The translations under genes and the position numbers were made by a program. This document shows, piece by piece, positions 4,849 to 14,257 of a stretch of DNA of 24,066 nt; position 1 is the first letter of the stretch; the number at the start of each line of letters is the position of its first letter. A model generated the notes under the pieces. That model saw only the letters and a list, made by a program, of their open reading frames with translations, had not been told where the DNA came from and ran no database searches. The stretch is taken from the IMG/VR virus record IMGVR_UViG_3300025000_000416, positions 1-24,066 of that record. The stretch is one strand, 5' to 3'. This DNA is from a virus.

Positions 4849-7302
4849 CTATAATTTATTTTCAATTGTATTTATTTCATAATTCTCAAACATCTCACTC
4901 AGAAATGTATTTCTTGGTTTATTATTTTCATCATCTAAACAAACTTTAAACGCTCTAGGTTCACTAATGAGCATACATTTTTTTCTTGCTCTGGTAATTG
5001 CGGTATACAAGATTTTGCGATTTAGCATAATATAACTACTTGTATCGAAAACACAAATTACAGAATGGTACTGGCTTCCTTGTGATGCGTGTACACTTAT
5101 ACAATAACTAAGTTCAATTTGATCTAATTCGCTATTAGTATAAATAACTTCTCTTTTGCCATTTTCAAGAGTAAAACTTATAGTAAAACCATTTTTATCG
5201 ATATCAGTTATATAACCTTCATCTCCATTAAAAACCATTTTATCTTTATCATAATTATTTTTCTTTTGCATAACTTTCGCACCAAGTTTAAAAATACATT
5301 GTTCTCCATCTTTCCATCTTGTTAAACTTTTTACCCCATAAGGAATCAATTTATCTTGTATGATCTTATTCAGTTCGGTAGCACTATTAATACATTTACG
5401 TTTTCTTGGTGTAATAATAACTGCCTCTTCTAAACCAACATCTTCTACCGATTTGAGATAAGCTTCAACCGCCATATCCCTCATTTTTTCTTTATCTGTC
5501 TCAAATCTGTAAAACATATCTTTTAATTCACCATGAACTATTTTCTTTTCTAATTTTTCTATTGGATTAATACCCACTCTTATTTTGTTAGCGTCCATTA
5601 ATATTCCACTTTTTTCACCTTGTCTGTGAACTTTAGTAAATTTATTAATACACAATTTACTTTTCAAAATATCTCTCGTAAAATCACCTGAACCAATAGG
5701 TGGTAGTTGGGCAAAGTCAAATATTAATACTAATTTGCTATGTGGCCGTATTGCATTAATATAACTATTAATTAAAGACTTGTTAACTAAACTAACCTCG
5801 TCAAATACATTAACATGATACTTCATTGGGAAATCCTTTTTAAACGCAAATCCTCCTTTTCCACCATCTCCATTATTTCCACCAAAACCTAGCATTCTAT
5901 GCATTGTCATCGCTTGTTGCCCAGACACTTCTTTCATTCGTTTAGCAGCTTTCGCAGATAATGCTGATTGACCAATCTTTACAACCGAATGATCACCAAT
6001 TACAGATATATCTCCATACGAACCTTGACACAATTCATTACTAGTAGAAAATTCATCATTCCCCATTATATCTTCTGAATGTATTTGATTGTATTCACTA
6101 CTTATAAATTCATCCTTAACTTTTGCCCTAGTAAGTAAATCAAAAATCCCCTTAATTGTCGTGCTTTTCCCTGCCCCACTTGGAGCTGTAACTATTATTA
6201 CGTTATGTTCGTTGATACTTTTAATAGCTTCTTTCTGTTCCAAAGTAAACTCAAAACCCAATTCTTTTTCAGTTTGTTTTATAGATTCATCCATTTCGTC
6301 TTCTGTAAAAGGTTCTATCATACTTTCCAAACTATCTAACCAAAATAAACTTTCAACAATATTTTTAGCAGTATTGTAGTATTTTAATAGGCCAATCTTC
6401 TCATCGTAAATATAAAGCAACATTGGATCTTCAGTCTCTTGTTCAATAAAGTCTTTATAAATGTCAATACATTCTCTTAAATCCTTTCTCACATAACCAA
6501 TCAAATCCCTTTTACTAATCCACGTATGACCTTCAGAACTTGCAATTTCTCTAAATATATAGAATAGAAATGCCTTTGTTCTTTGTAAACTTGATTTTAA
6601 ATCAGGGTTTAATTTTAAGGCTAATTCATCTACTTTTTTAAACCCTAACCCATGAACAGATGTGAGTATATAGGGATTTTCCATTATTTTTTGTTTAAGT
6701 AATGATGGATTATCTTCAACCCCTAACATTTTTTTAATAGTATTAAATGTAACACCTAAAGGTCTTAATAAAACAACAATATCTTGAATAATATAATTCT
6801 CTAATATCTTATCTTTAATTGGTTGAAATGTTTTATCTCCAATTCCTTTAAATTTTGAAGTATCAATATGTTTCCCAGTCATTACATCTTCAATAATATT
6901 TGGATAAGATTCTAATATTATATCTGCTTGACGTTTAGTACATAAAACCTCTAGAAATTTTCTTTGTTCATTTGGTGTTTTTGGTTGCTCACTAAAGATA
7001 CTTTCAATAAAATAATCATATTTTTTATATTTCTTATTATACTTAAGTTTAGCAATAACCTTATAATCTGTTTCACAATATAATTCTTGCATATTTCCAC
7101 TTAAACATCCTAGATATTTAGATTTGTCTTTATATAAATAATCATTAGTATATGGCAATTTATCATCTGTAGTAAACTCATATATGCCATAACTTGTTTG
7201 TTGATTATAATATATAGAGTATGTGATAGTTGCTATAAATTCATAGGTTTTATCTAAGTCTGGTTTTTCTTCTAATTCTTTAGATGATTCTAATTCTATC
7301 AT
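4849..7302 (-). CDS. RecD2-like SF1B DNA helicase
   Basis: 817 aa. Residues about 110-230 are the helix-hairpin-helix region typical of RecD2 (FKGIGDKTFQPIK, SVHGLGFKKVDELA). The ATPase core follows: Walker A APSGAGKST (373-381, Lys379), AAKRMKEVSGQQAMTMHRML (452-471), Walker B VFDEVS (499-504), DFAQLPPIGSGD (529-540) and VHRQ with Arg560. Near the C-terminus are SVHASQGSQYHSV and YTAITRARKKCML, the 2B/UvrD-C-like motifs. RecD2 enzymes are 5'-3' helicases. Here it probably helps fork progress or recombination during phage replication (inference). A hydrophilic stretch of about 45 residues (395-440) between Walker A and the next motif seems longer than usual. Start ATG with AAAGGA, 3 bp after dnaE. 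Confidence 0.93.
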   Translation of the reverse strand: MIELESSKELEEKPDLDKTYEFIATITYSIYYNQQTSYGIYEFTTDDKLPYTNDYLYKDKSKYLGCLSGNMQELYCETDYKVIAKLKYNKKYKKYDYFIESIFSEQPKTPNEQRKFLEVLCTKRQADIILESYPNIIEDVMTGKHIDTSKFKGIGDKTFQPIKDKILENYIIQDIVVLLRPLGVTFNTIKKMLGVEDNPSLLKQKIMENPYILTSVHGLGFKKVDELALKLNPDLKSSLQRTKAFLFYIFREIASSEGHTWISKRDLIGYVRKDLRECIDIYKDFIEQETEDPMLLYIYDEKIGLLKYYNTAKNIVESLFWLDSLESMIEPFTEDEMDESIKQTEKELGFEFTLEQKEAIKSINEHNVIIVTAPSGAGKSTTIKGIFDLLTRAKVKDEFISSEYNQIHSEDIMGNDEFSTSNELCQGSYGDISVIGDHSVVKIGQSALSAKAAKRMKEVSGQQAMTMHRMLGFGGNNGDGGKGGFAFKKDFPMKYHVNVFDEVSLVNKSLINSYINAIRPHSKLVLIFDFAQLPPIGSGDFTRDILKSKLCINKFTKVHRQGEKSGILMDANKIRVGINPIEKLEKKIVHGELKDMFYRFETDKEKMRDMAVEAYLKSVEDVGLEEAVIITPRKRKCINSATELNKIIQDKLIPYGVKSLTRWKDGEQCIFKLGAKVMQKKNNYDKDKMVFNGDEGYITDIDKNGFTISFTLENGKREVIYTNSELDQIELSYCISVHASQGSQYHSVICVFDTSSYIMLNRKILYTAITRARKKCMLISEPRAFKVCLDDENNKPRNTFLSEMFENYEINTIENKL

Positions 7303-7305
7303 TCT

Positions 7306-10300
7306 TTAATTCCTTTCAGACAATTCTTTTTCTTCTAACCATTCATTAAATCCTTTCATTAATTTAACAAACAATTGCTCATTATTCTTTCTTCCAAAAA
7401 TAGCTAAACTATTTCCTTTTTTAATCAAGTCTTGATATTTTTTATATTGAGAAGACCAACAAGTACATTCAATCATCCCAGATGGGGTATATAAATCAAT
7501 GTAAACAAACGCATTACCATTCTTATCTTTTTTTCTTTTTATGTCTACTACAATACAAATTGTTGTTGCTTCAATTCCATTTTCAACATCCTCCCAAGGA
7601 GTAATATATTTACTTGCTTCTTTTAAAGGGTTTTTAGTCAAAAACATTGAAAGTGTTTCAAATTCCCACATATATTCATCTTTTAAATACTTATCAATAA
7701 AATCATTAATAAACTGCTCCTTTTTTGTTTTATGATTATTTTGCATTTCTATATCGAATTGTATTTTCTTTTTTCTATTGTAAATTCTTAACTTTTCATC
7801 TTTATCTTTTATGACACTTGAATCAATGCCCCATTTTTCTTTTAATTCTTTTTGTGTAGGTAAAGAAATTACATCTTTATATTCTCTAAAATTAAACGAA
7901 GAATCAAATAACTTTTCTGCATATTTGATCAAGAAATCTCTTTTATTTTTAGTTGGAAATGCTCCACTTTTAGCTAACGCTATTACATTTCCTTTATCAA
8001 TCTTTCCATCATTTTTATTTCGATCATAAAAATCATCAAAGTTCTTATATGGTCTATTGTTAATAATTGTTTCGACAACAGAATCACCAAGTCCCTTAAT
8101 TGCTTTTAATCCAAATAATATCTCATTTTTTGTAGGTATTGTACCAAATTCTTTACTAGAATAATTAACACTAGGAGGAGAAACTTTAATGTTTAATCTT
8201 TGGCATTCATTAATAAAAACCCCCAGTTTTGAGACATTATCACTTTTGGAAGATAAGCATGATGTCATAAAAGAAAGCGTATAGTGAGTTTTAAGATAAG
8301 CAGTAAGATAACTTAATAGACTGTAAGATATGGAATGCCCTCGATTAAAACAATATTCTGCTTGTTTCGACATTAAATTCCATATTTCTTGAATTTGATT
8401 TTCTGTCCAGTTTTTTTCTTTTAATCCTTCATAAAATTTTACATATAATTTTTGCATAGTTTCTTTTTCTTTATGTCCAATAGCCCTTCTTGCATTATCT
8501 ACATCATTTTCTGGGAATCCTGCATATCTAAATATTTGTAAAGCTTGCTCTTGATATAATAGAACAAATTGTGTCTTTTCAAATATCTTCTTTAAGTCGT
8601 CGTGTAATATTTCTATTTTATCAGGATTTTTTTTATTAAAACAATAAACTGGGAAACTATCTTTTGTGCCTGGACGATTGGCTGCATTGACTACACAAAT
8701 CCCTTCTACGTCCTCAATCTCAGCTTCAATGCACATTTTTTTTGCTTCAGAAGATTCACATTGAAATATGCCAACTGTGTTTCCAGTTTTATATATAGTA
8801 TCAAATACTTTTTTGTCAGAAAGATTAAGATTGTTTATATCTACATCATCCCAAGTTAATCCTTCCATTTTTAAAGTATCATCAATAATATCAACTGTTT
8901 CAAGTCCAAGATAATCCATTTTAGTAAGTCCTAGATCATCCATTGCAGAATGCATTTCAAGTTGAATCATTTTATTCCCATCTGAGTCATAACATATTGG
9001 GCAATACTCTATAATAGGTTTTGGAGTTAATAGAGTACCAGCAGCGTGTCTTCCCATACTTTTTGGCAGTCCTTCAAGTTCCATAACATACTTAAACCAC
9101 AATGGATATTGTTCGTAAATATCTTTTAAACGTTTTGTTTTAAATAATATATCTTTAAGTAGAAATTCTTTTTCTTCTTCCTCGCCTAAATCATTAATTG
9201 TTTTAATAGTTGGAATCATTTTTGCTATTTCGTCACGCATTTTATATGGGATTTTTTTATAATATTCTCCATTGATATCTTCGTCTAATACTTTTCCAAT
9301 ATCTTTGATCGCTACTTTTGTACTTAAACTATTAAATGTGGCAATTGGAGCAACATTATCTTTACCAAATAATTCTTCGGATATTTCTACAAATTCTTTT
9401 CTTCTACGCTTTGAAATATCCCAATCAAAATCCCCGACTGATTTCCTTCCTAAATTAGCAAATCGCGTAAAGTCTAAATCCCATTTAATACTATCAACTT
9501 GTGTTACTCCTAACATATAAAGACACAAACAATTAGCTCCAGATCCACGACTATATCCCCTTGGGATACCTCTCTTATTTGCTTCTTGTGCCAACATATA
9601 AAGCATAATAAAATAATCTGTATAGTTTAACGCGAATAATACTGGTAATTCAATTTCTATTCTTTCTTTCCTAATTTTCTGATCTTGTGTAGACATATTA
9701 CTAAACTTTTTATCAAAATCTTTATATACTAGATATTTTAGATATTCTTCATTTGAATCAAATCCTTCTTGAATTCTAACTTGTGGCATGATAACACCTT
9801 TATTAAGTCCTATATCAATATTCTCAATCATATCAGCGATATTTACAGTTTGTTCAATACCTTTCTTTATGAATTCTTTATCAAATTGATTCTCTAAGAT
9901 GTCATAAACGTCTTGCTCAGTTTGAAGATAGCAATCAACATAACTTTCTCCAACTTCTCTATCTTCGCTTATTTTTACAAAAACAGCATGTGAATTAATT
10001 TGATCTTTACTTATCATATGAGCATCAGTAGTAATTACGTAAGGTAAATTATATTCATTAATAAAGTCATAAATCTTTTTGTTTGCCTCTTTCTGAGAAT
10101 CCGTACTGTGTGATTGTATCTCACAAAATACATTATCAAATATACTTTCTAAACTAGAATAATATTCATAAACAATTTTATTTTCCACTCCACTTGTCAA
10201 CCATCTACTCACTCTTCCGACTTGACAAGCAGTTAGACATATAATTCCTTCCCCTAAATTATTCTCTTTTATGTAGTCAATTGATACTCTTGGTTTTTTA

Positions 10301-10644
10301 TAGAAACCAAGAGTACAAGCATCAGACGTTATTTTAAACAAATTAATAAGACCTTGCTTTGTTTTTGCAAATAAAACCAAATGATATCTTTGTTGATGAT
10401 ATTCTTTTGTATCTTGTTTTTCAAACATATTATCAACTTCATACATTTCATTACCAATTAAAGGTTTTATATTGTTTTTATTACATGCTTTTACAAAATC
10501 AACAAATGAAGACATTTTCCCATGATTGGTTAACCCCAATGCTGTTTGATTATTTTTCTTAGTATGCTCAACCATTTGCTCAACAGTTTGGATAGCATCC
10601 AACAAAGACCCTTTTGCATCGTGCGTATGTAAATTTATAAACAT
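7306..10644 (-). CDS. dnaE: DNA polymerase III alpha subunit, DnaE type
   Basis: 1112 aa, normal for DnaE and without the internal exonuclease of PolC. The N-terminal PHP domain keeps its likely metal ligands (LHTHDA with His6/His8, TNHG with His41, TTDAH with Asp207/His209), so it may retain phosphatase or proofreading activity. The palm has GRGS-like YSRGSGA (364-370), catalytic Asp405 and Asp407 in VGDFDWDIS, GRHAAG (531-536), and the third Asp577 in KMDYLGLET. A HhH segment (LKAIKGLGDSVVETI) and a C-terminal OB domain (about 1030-1098) follow. It is the replicase of this element. The ribosome binding site (GGAGG) lies in the last codons of the upstream homing-endonuclease gene. No epsilon or clamp gene is in the window. 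Confidence 0.97.
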   Translation of the reverse strand: MFINLHTHDAKGSLLDAIQTVEQMVEHTKKNNQTALGLTNHGKMSSFVDFVKACNKNNIKPLIGNEMYEVDNMFEKQDTKEYHQQRYHLVLFAKTKQGLINLFKITSDACTLGFYKKPRVSIDYIKENNLGEGIICLTACQVGRVSRWLTSGVENKIVYEYYSSLESIFDNVFCEIQSHSTDSQKEANKKIYDFINEYNLPYVITTDAHMISKDQINSHAVFVKISEDREVGESYVDCYLQTEQDVYDILENQFDKEFIKKGIEQTVNIADMIENIDIGLNKGVIMPQVRIQEGFDSNEEYLKYLVYKDFDKKFSNMSTQDQKIRKERIEIELPVLFALNYTDYFIMLYMLAQEANKRGIPRGYSRGSGANCLCLYMLGVTQVDSIKWDLDFTRFANLGRKSVGDFDWDISKRRRKEFVEISEELFGKDNVAPIATFNSLSTKVAIKDIGKVLDEDINGEYYKKIPYKMRDEIAKMIPTIKTINDLGEEEEKEFLLKDILFKTKRLKDIYEQYPLWFKYVMELEGLPKSMGRHAAGTLLTPKPIIEYCPICYDSDGNKMIQLEMHSAMDDLGLTKMDYLGLETVDIIDDTLKMEGLTWDDVDINNLNLSDKKVFDTIYKTGNTVGIFQCESSEAKKMCIEAEIEDVEGICVVNAANRPGTKDSFPVYCFNKKNPDKIEILHDDLKKIFEKTQFVLLYQEQALQIFRYAGFPENDVDNARRAIGHKEKETMQKLYVKFYEGLKEKNWTENQIQEIWNLMSKQAEYCFNRGHSISYSLLSYLTAYLKTHYTLSFMTSCLSSKSDNVSKLGVFINECQRLNIKVSPPSVNYSSKEFGTIPTKNEILFGLKAIKGLGDSVVETIINNRPYKNFDDFYDRNKNDGKIDKGNVIALAKSGAFPTKNKRDFLIKYAEKLFDSSFNFREYKDVISLPTQKELKEKWGIDSSVIKDKDEKLRIYNRKKKIQFDIEMQNNHKTKKEQFINDFIDKYLKDEYMWEFETLSMFLTKNPLKEASKYITPWEDVENGIEATTICIVVDIKRKKDKNGNAFVYIDLYTPSGMIECTCWSSQYKKYQDLIKKGNSLAIFGRKNNEQLFVKLMKGFNEWLEEKELSERN

Positions 10645-10646
10645 AT

Positions 10647-11507
10647 TTAACCTCCATTTATTTGTGTTTTAAGCATTAAGAATCTATCATATTTTCTTTG
10701 TAAAAATCTTTCCGTATCTTCGTACAAATACTTCATTATTTTGTATACTTGTTGATTACCACCATAATCAAGACTTTCAACAATATCATAACTATGCCTT
10801 TTATAAGTATTTGAAATTTTATATATTGTTTCATTATTATATAGATGTTCCATAATAAAACTTAGCATCAATTTTGTACTTGTAATTCTAAATTTAAAAT
10901 CAAATCCACTATTTTTATCTTTTGACATTGAAATACTTCCATTGCCATCAAAATATCCTAATATAAAATATTTTTCATATTCTTTAGGTAAATTTTTAGG
11001 AGGTTCTTTTACTTGCGACTTATGTTCTACTAGTCCATGATTAACTAAATCACCATATATGGTTTTGCTATTTAAGATAAGTCTGACATATGGTGTTTCT
11101 GAATACCCCTTACCCTTACTAACTTTATAATGTTTTATTTCATGTGTTGATTGAATATCATTTTTGAATTTTAAAAGGTGTTCCTCGTCTTTTTCATGGA
11201 TTGATAAACCAACAAGCCCACTATTATATCTTTCTTTATTCTTAGATATGTATCCATCAGCGTATAAAAATCCTAACCAATAGGCTTTGATTGGATCATT
11301 AATCACTTCAAAATAATTTTCATTAAAAGTATATTTTTTAGAGTTAATAGAATTGCTTCTTCTTTCAATATTGTTATCTTCTAAAGTTTTATATACCCTA
11401 TAATTATTAATGTTTAATTCTTTTGCTATTTTTATAGCAGAACTACCTTCTATGTACGAAGATATTATTTCTTGCCTTAAAATATCTTCGTTATTATAAA
11501 TATTCAT
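10647..11507 (-). CDS. Free-standing LAGLIDADG homing endonuclease
   Basis: 286 aa. The N-terminal 50 residues look like a helix-turn-helix (IKIAKELNINNYRVYKTLEDN). Two LAGLIDADG motifs follow, WLGFLYADGYIS (77-88, Asp84) and FILGYFDGNGSIS (181-193, Asp187), so one chain carries both active sites. Such enzymes cut a specific site in alleles lacking the gene and so spread. It sits flush between the RecJ-like gene (TAG then ATG, no gap) and dnaE (2 bp). Both neighbours are intact and there is no room for an intron, so it is an intergenic, free-standing copy. Its last codons (GGA GGT TAA) supply the ribosome binding site of dnaE, which keeps the polymerase expressed. Confidence 0.9.
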   Translation of the reverse strand: MNIYNNEDILRQEIISSYIEGSSAIKIAKELNINNYRVYKTLEDNNIERRSNSINSKKYTFNENYFEVINDPIKAYWLGFLYADGYISKNKERYNSGLVGLSIHEKDEEHLLKFKNDIQSTHEIKHYKVSKGKGYSETPYVRLILNSKTIYGDLVNHGLVEHKSQVKEPPKNLPKEYEKYFILGYFDGNGSISMSKDKNSGFDFKFRITSTKLMLSFIMEHLYNNETIYKISNTYKRHSYDIVESLDYGGNQQVYKIMKYLYEDTERFLQRKYDRFLMLKTQINGG

Positions 11508-13196
11508 CTATTCAATCACTTCCCATTCGTCAACAAATATTTGCCCAGTAAGTTTTCCATTATACTCATTAATACTTGCTCTACCAACAATATTTAATAC
11601 CACTTCATCTTTCCAATCAACCATATTACTATACATTTCTTCATTGCTTTTAAATCTTATAAAATCAACTTCGTCCGTTTCTATTTTAATAGTATTTTTA
11701 CCTTCACCTAATAATTTAATATCTTGTGCACGAACTTTAACATTATCGACATAAATTAATGGTTCTTGGATATTTGTACTATAGATATATTTTAAGTCGC
11801 AAATATCTTTTATAAACTCAAACGACATTTCTTCAAATGGAATTTTAAAGTCTACAAAATAAATCTTCTCAAAAGTCTCATCTTTAAAAAACTCATTAAG
11901 TTTATCATCAATTCCTTCTAAACATTTTTCTTTAATTTGTATTCCTGCTGCGTCTTGATGTCCTGCTACAAAAACAAATAAATTAGTTTTTTGCAACTTA
12001 TCTTTAAAATCTCCTGTATTTGATCTCATACTACCTTTAATTTCGTTCTTTTCATTAATAGAATAGACAATTGTTGGTTTGCTATATTTACCCAATAAAG
12101 CATTTGCTAAAAGCCCAGACATACCTTCAGATTCTTCTTTATTAACTTTTACACATATAATTTTATTATCTAGATTAATCTGATCTTCGACAGGTTTAAT
12201 TAATTTATCCGACAATCTTTTTCTTTTACCATTATAACTAACACACATTCTAGCAGATTGTTGATGTATTGACTCTTCAATTTCTTCTCCTTTTTTACTA
12301 CCCCTAGTAGGTTTATATATGTACATCTTATCTGTATCTATATTTGCAAAAGATTTAAACATTAAGTCTTTATCTTCTATTTTCCCTAACCTATAAACTG
12401 AATTAATTAAAGGTGCAATGTAAAACGCTATAGCAATTGGATTTATTTCTCCTTTTAGAGAAAAATCTTGTGCTTCTATTAATGCTTTTAGAGCAGGACT
12501 TTTAATATTACTTAATCCTTTGCGAACATAATATTGCACTTCTAAATCTTTGGTATTCATATAATCTGCGATTAATCCAACTGCTACTAAATCTAAATAT
12601 TTATCAGCTTTATCTTCCCACAATTCTTCATCTAGTGCTTTACAAAATTTATGCACCATTCCAACCCCTGATAAATTAGTAGAAATCTTAGATAGTTGAT
12701 TATTAACAACAATGGCATTTGTACTATAATCTTTTACGCTATGGTGGTCAAGAATTATAATATCAATTCCCATATCTTTTACAATTTTATGTTCTTTAAA
12801 TTGTTCGCTTGAAGCGTCTGGAAGAATTAATAGTTGAATTGTTGGTAGTGTATCTTTCAAATCATCCAACATAATACCATGTGTTTTTTTGATGTGGTTT
12901 TGGAAAAATAGATTAGCATTTGGATAGACCTCTTTTATGTAATTATAGAGTAATGTAGAAGATGTAAGGCCGTCACAATCGGCATCACAAATAATCAATA
13001 TATTAGACTCTTTTTCTAAATGCTCCAACAAACACTTAACTGCAATATCCATATTCTTAAAATCTAATGGATTAGTAACAACACTGTCATTAATATCTAG
13101 GAATTTTTCAATATCTTTTATTTCTCTATTATGAAGTATTTCGTATAATAAATTTGTAGCATTGTAATTGTTTTCTCCAATAATTTTATATTTCAT
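11508..13196 (-). CDS. recJ: RecJ-like DHH-family single-strand exonuclease
   Basis: 562 aa. The DHH domain has motif I DADCDG (Asp71, 73, 75), motif II LPDASS (Asp127) and motif III LDHHS (150-153). The DHHA1 domain has AGHQDAAGIQI, close to the family's GGHxxAAG. A C-terminal OB-like region ends the protein. RecJ enzymes degrade single-stranded DNA 5' to 3' with Mn2+. In a replication operon it may process flaps, Okazaki ends or recombination intermediates (inference). The ATG overlaps the TGA of the primase gene (ATGA), with GAGG about 12 nt upstream, so the two are translationally coupled. Confidence 0.93.
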   Translation of the reverse strand: MKYKIIGENNYNATNLLYEILHNREIKDIEKFLDINDSVVTNPLDFKNMDIAVKCLLEHLEKESNILIICDADCDGLTSSTLLYNYIKEVYPNANLFFQNHIKKTHGIMLDDLKDTLPTIQLLILPDASSEQFKEHKIVKDMGIDIIILDHHSVKDYSTNAIVVNNQLSKISTNLSGVGMVHKFCKALDEELWEDKADKYLDLVAVGLIADYMNTKDLEVQYYVRKGLSNIKSPALKALIEAQDFSLKGEINPIAIAFYIAPLINSVYRLGKIEDKDLMFKSFANIDTDKMYIYKPTRGSKKGEEIEESIHQQSARMCVSYNGKRKRLSDKLIKPVEDQINLDNKIICVKVNKEESEGMSGLLANALLGKYSKPTIVYSINEKNEIKGSMRSNTGDFKDKLQKTNLFVFVAGHQDAAGIQIKEKCLEGIDDKLNEFFKDETFEKIYFVDFKIPFEEMSFEFIKDICDLKYIYSTNIQEPLIYVDNVKVRAQDIKLLGEGKNTIKIETDEVDFIRFKSNEEMYSNMVDWKDEVVLNIVGRASINEYNGKLTGQIFVDEWEVIE

Positions 13197-14251
13197 TTAT
13201 ATTTAATTCCTCTCATTATTCGTTTATTTTCATATAATTTTTTAAACTTAATCTTATCATCAGTAGGACTTTCCTTTTCTCCCAATATCCCATATTCGTC
13301 AACTAAACAATAAATAGTTTGATTACCTAAAAATTTGTTACATTCTTTGTCATAATATTCTTTATTAAATTTTCCATCTTTAAACATTACGTCCTTATCA
13401 TATGCTAAAACAATATCTACTCCTAAGTGTGTTAATTTCTTTACTTGGTATTTTGATAATGTATGAGCACCAATACTTACAGCATTTCTTATCCCGTATG
13501 ACCATAATTGAGCAGTCGCTTTTTCTGCCTCCGTAATAATAACGTAACCTTCTCTTTTTATATACGGCATAGTTTTATTTAAACCATACAATATTTTAGA
13601 CTTAGCACATGGAACTAAATAAAAATACTTACTTTCCCATTGTTCTAATTCTTCTTGTGTTTTATAAAGTCTAGCTTTTATTCCAACTAGCGTATTTAAT
13701 TCATCTCTAATTGGTACAGTAATAGAATGTGTTTCTAAATCATAACCAAAACCAAAATCTATTTGTGTTTGCAAGTCTATATTATCTTGTAAGAATAATT
13801 TATTAGCATAATTGCCATAATATTGCAAAATATCTTCATCTATCGGTTTTAAGTTTATTATTTCATCTTCTTCACTTTTATTCGTACCATTTTTTTGCTC
13901 ATAGATATAATCGAGAAATTTTAGCATTTCTGTTTTACTTGTTGGTTCCTCATAATAATTATATGAACAAGTGTCACATATCCATTTTATACTTTGAGAA
14001 AAATATAATTTCTTTATAAAAGATGTAAGTGAAATAATATTTGTATAACCATATTTGTCTGAGATATCTCTAGTATAAGCATTCACCCAAAGATTGTCTT
14101 TATAAATTACAACATGTTTGGCATCGCCATCTGGAAATCCACAAGTAAAATATTCTCCTTTATCTTCTATATGATGCATATCTAAATTTTTAAGTATCTT
14201 TTCTATATCATTATTTTCTATAATTTTTGCAAATAATTCTTTTACCTCCAT
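13193..14251 (-). CDS. DnaG-like primase (TOPRIM)
   Basis: 352 aa. The central TOPRIM domain has VIITEAEKATAQLW (catalytic Glu241) and IVLAYDKDV (Asp285, Asp287), preceded by the RNA-polymerase-like region (GFGYDLETHSITVPIRDE, then LYGLNK). The first 100 residues resemble a shortened primase N-terminus: YFTCGFPDGDAKHV is a relic of a zinc-binding region, but I do not see four clear ligands there. It makes RNA primers for the DnaE-type polymerase together with the DnaB-like helicase encoded just upstream. It ends in TGA overlapping the RecJ-like ATG, the only long gene here with a TGA stop. Start ATG with AGGAG about 10 nt upstream, in the end of the helicase gene. Confidence 0.9.
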   Translation of the reverse strand: MEVKELFAKIIENNDIEKILKNLDMHHIEDKGEYFTCGFPDGDAKHVVIYKDNLWVNAYTRDISDKYGYTNIISLTSFIKKLYFSQSIKWICDTCSYNYYEEPTSKTEMLKFLDYIYEQKNGTNKSEEDEIINLKPIDEDILQYYGNYANKLFLQDNIDLQTQIDFGFGYDLETHSITVPIRDELNTLVGIKARLYKTQEELEQWESKYFYLVPCAKSKILYGLNKTMPYIKREGYVIITEAEKATAQLWSYGIRNAVSIGAHTLSKYQVKKLTHLGVDIVLAYDKDVMFKDGKFNKEYYDKECNKFLGNQTIYCLVDEYGILGEKESPTDDKIKFKKLYENKRIMRGIKYK

Positions 14252-14257
14252 AAAGTT

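Noticed and set aside
10647-11507. Group I intron or intein around the LAGLIDADG gene
   Set aside because: There is no spare non-coding sequence on either side, and the RecJ-like and DnaE genes are both complete, so it is free-standing.
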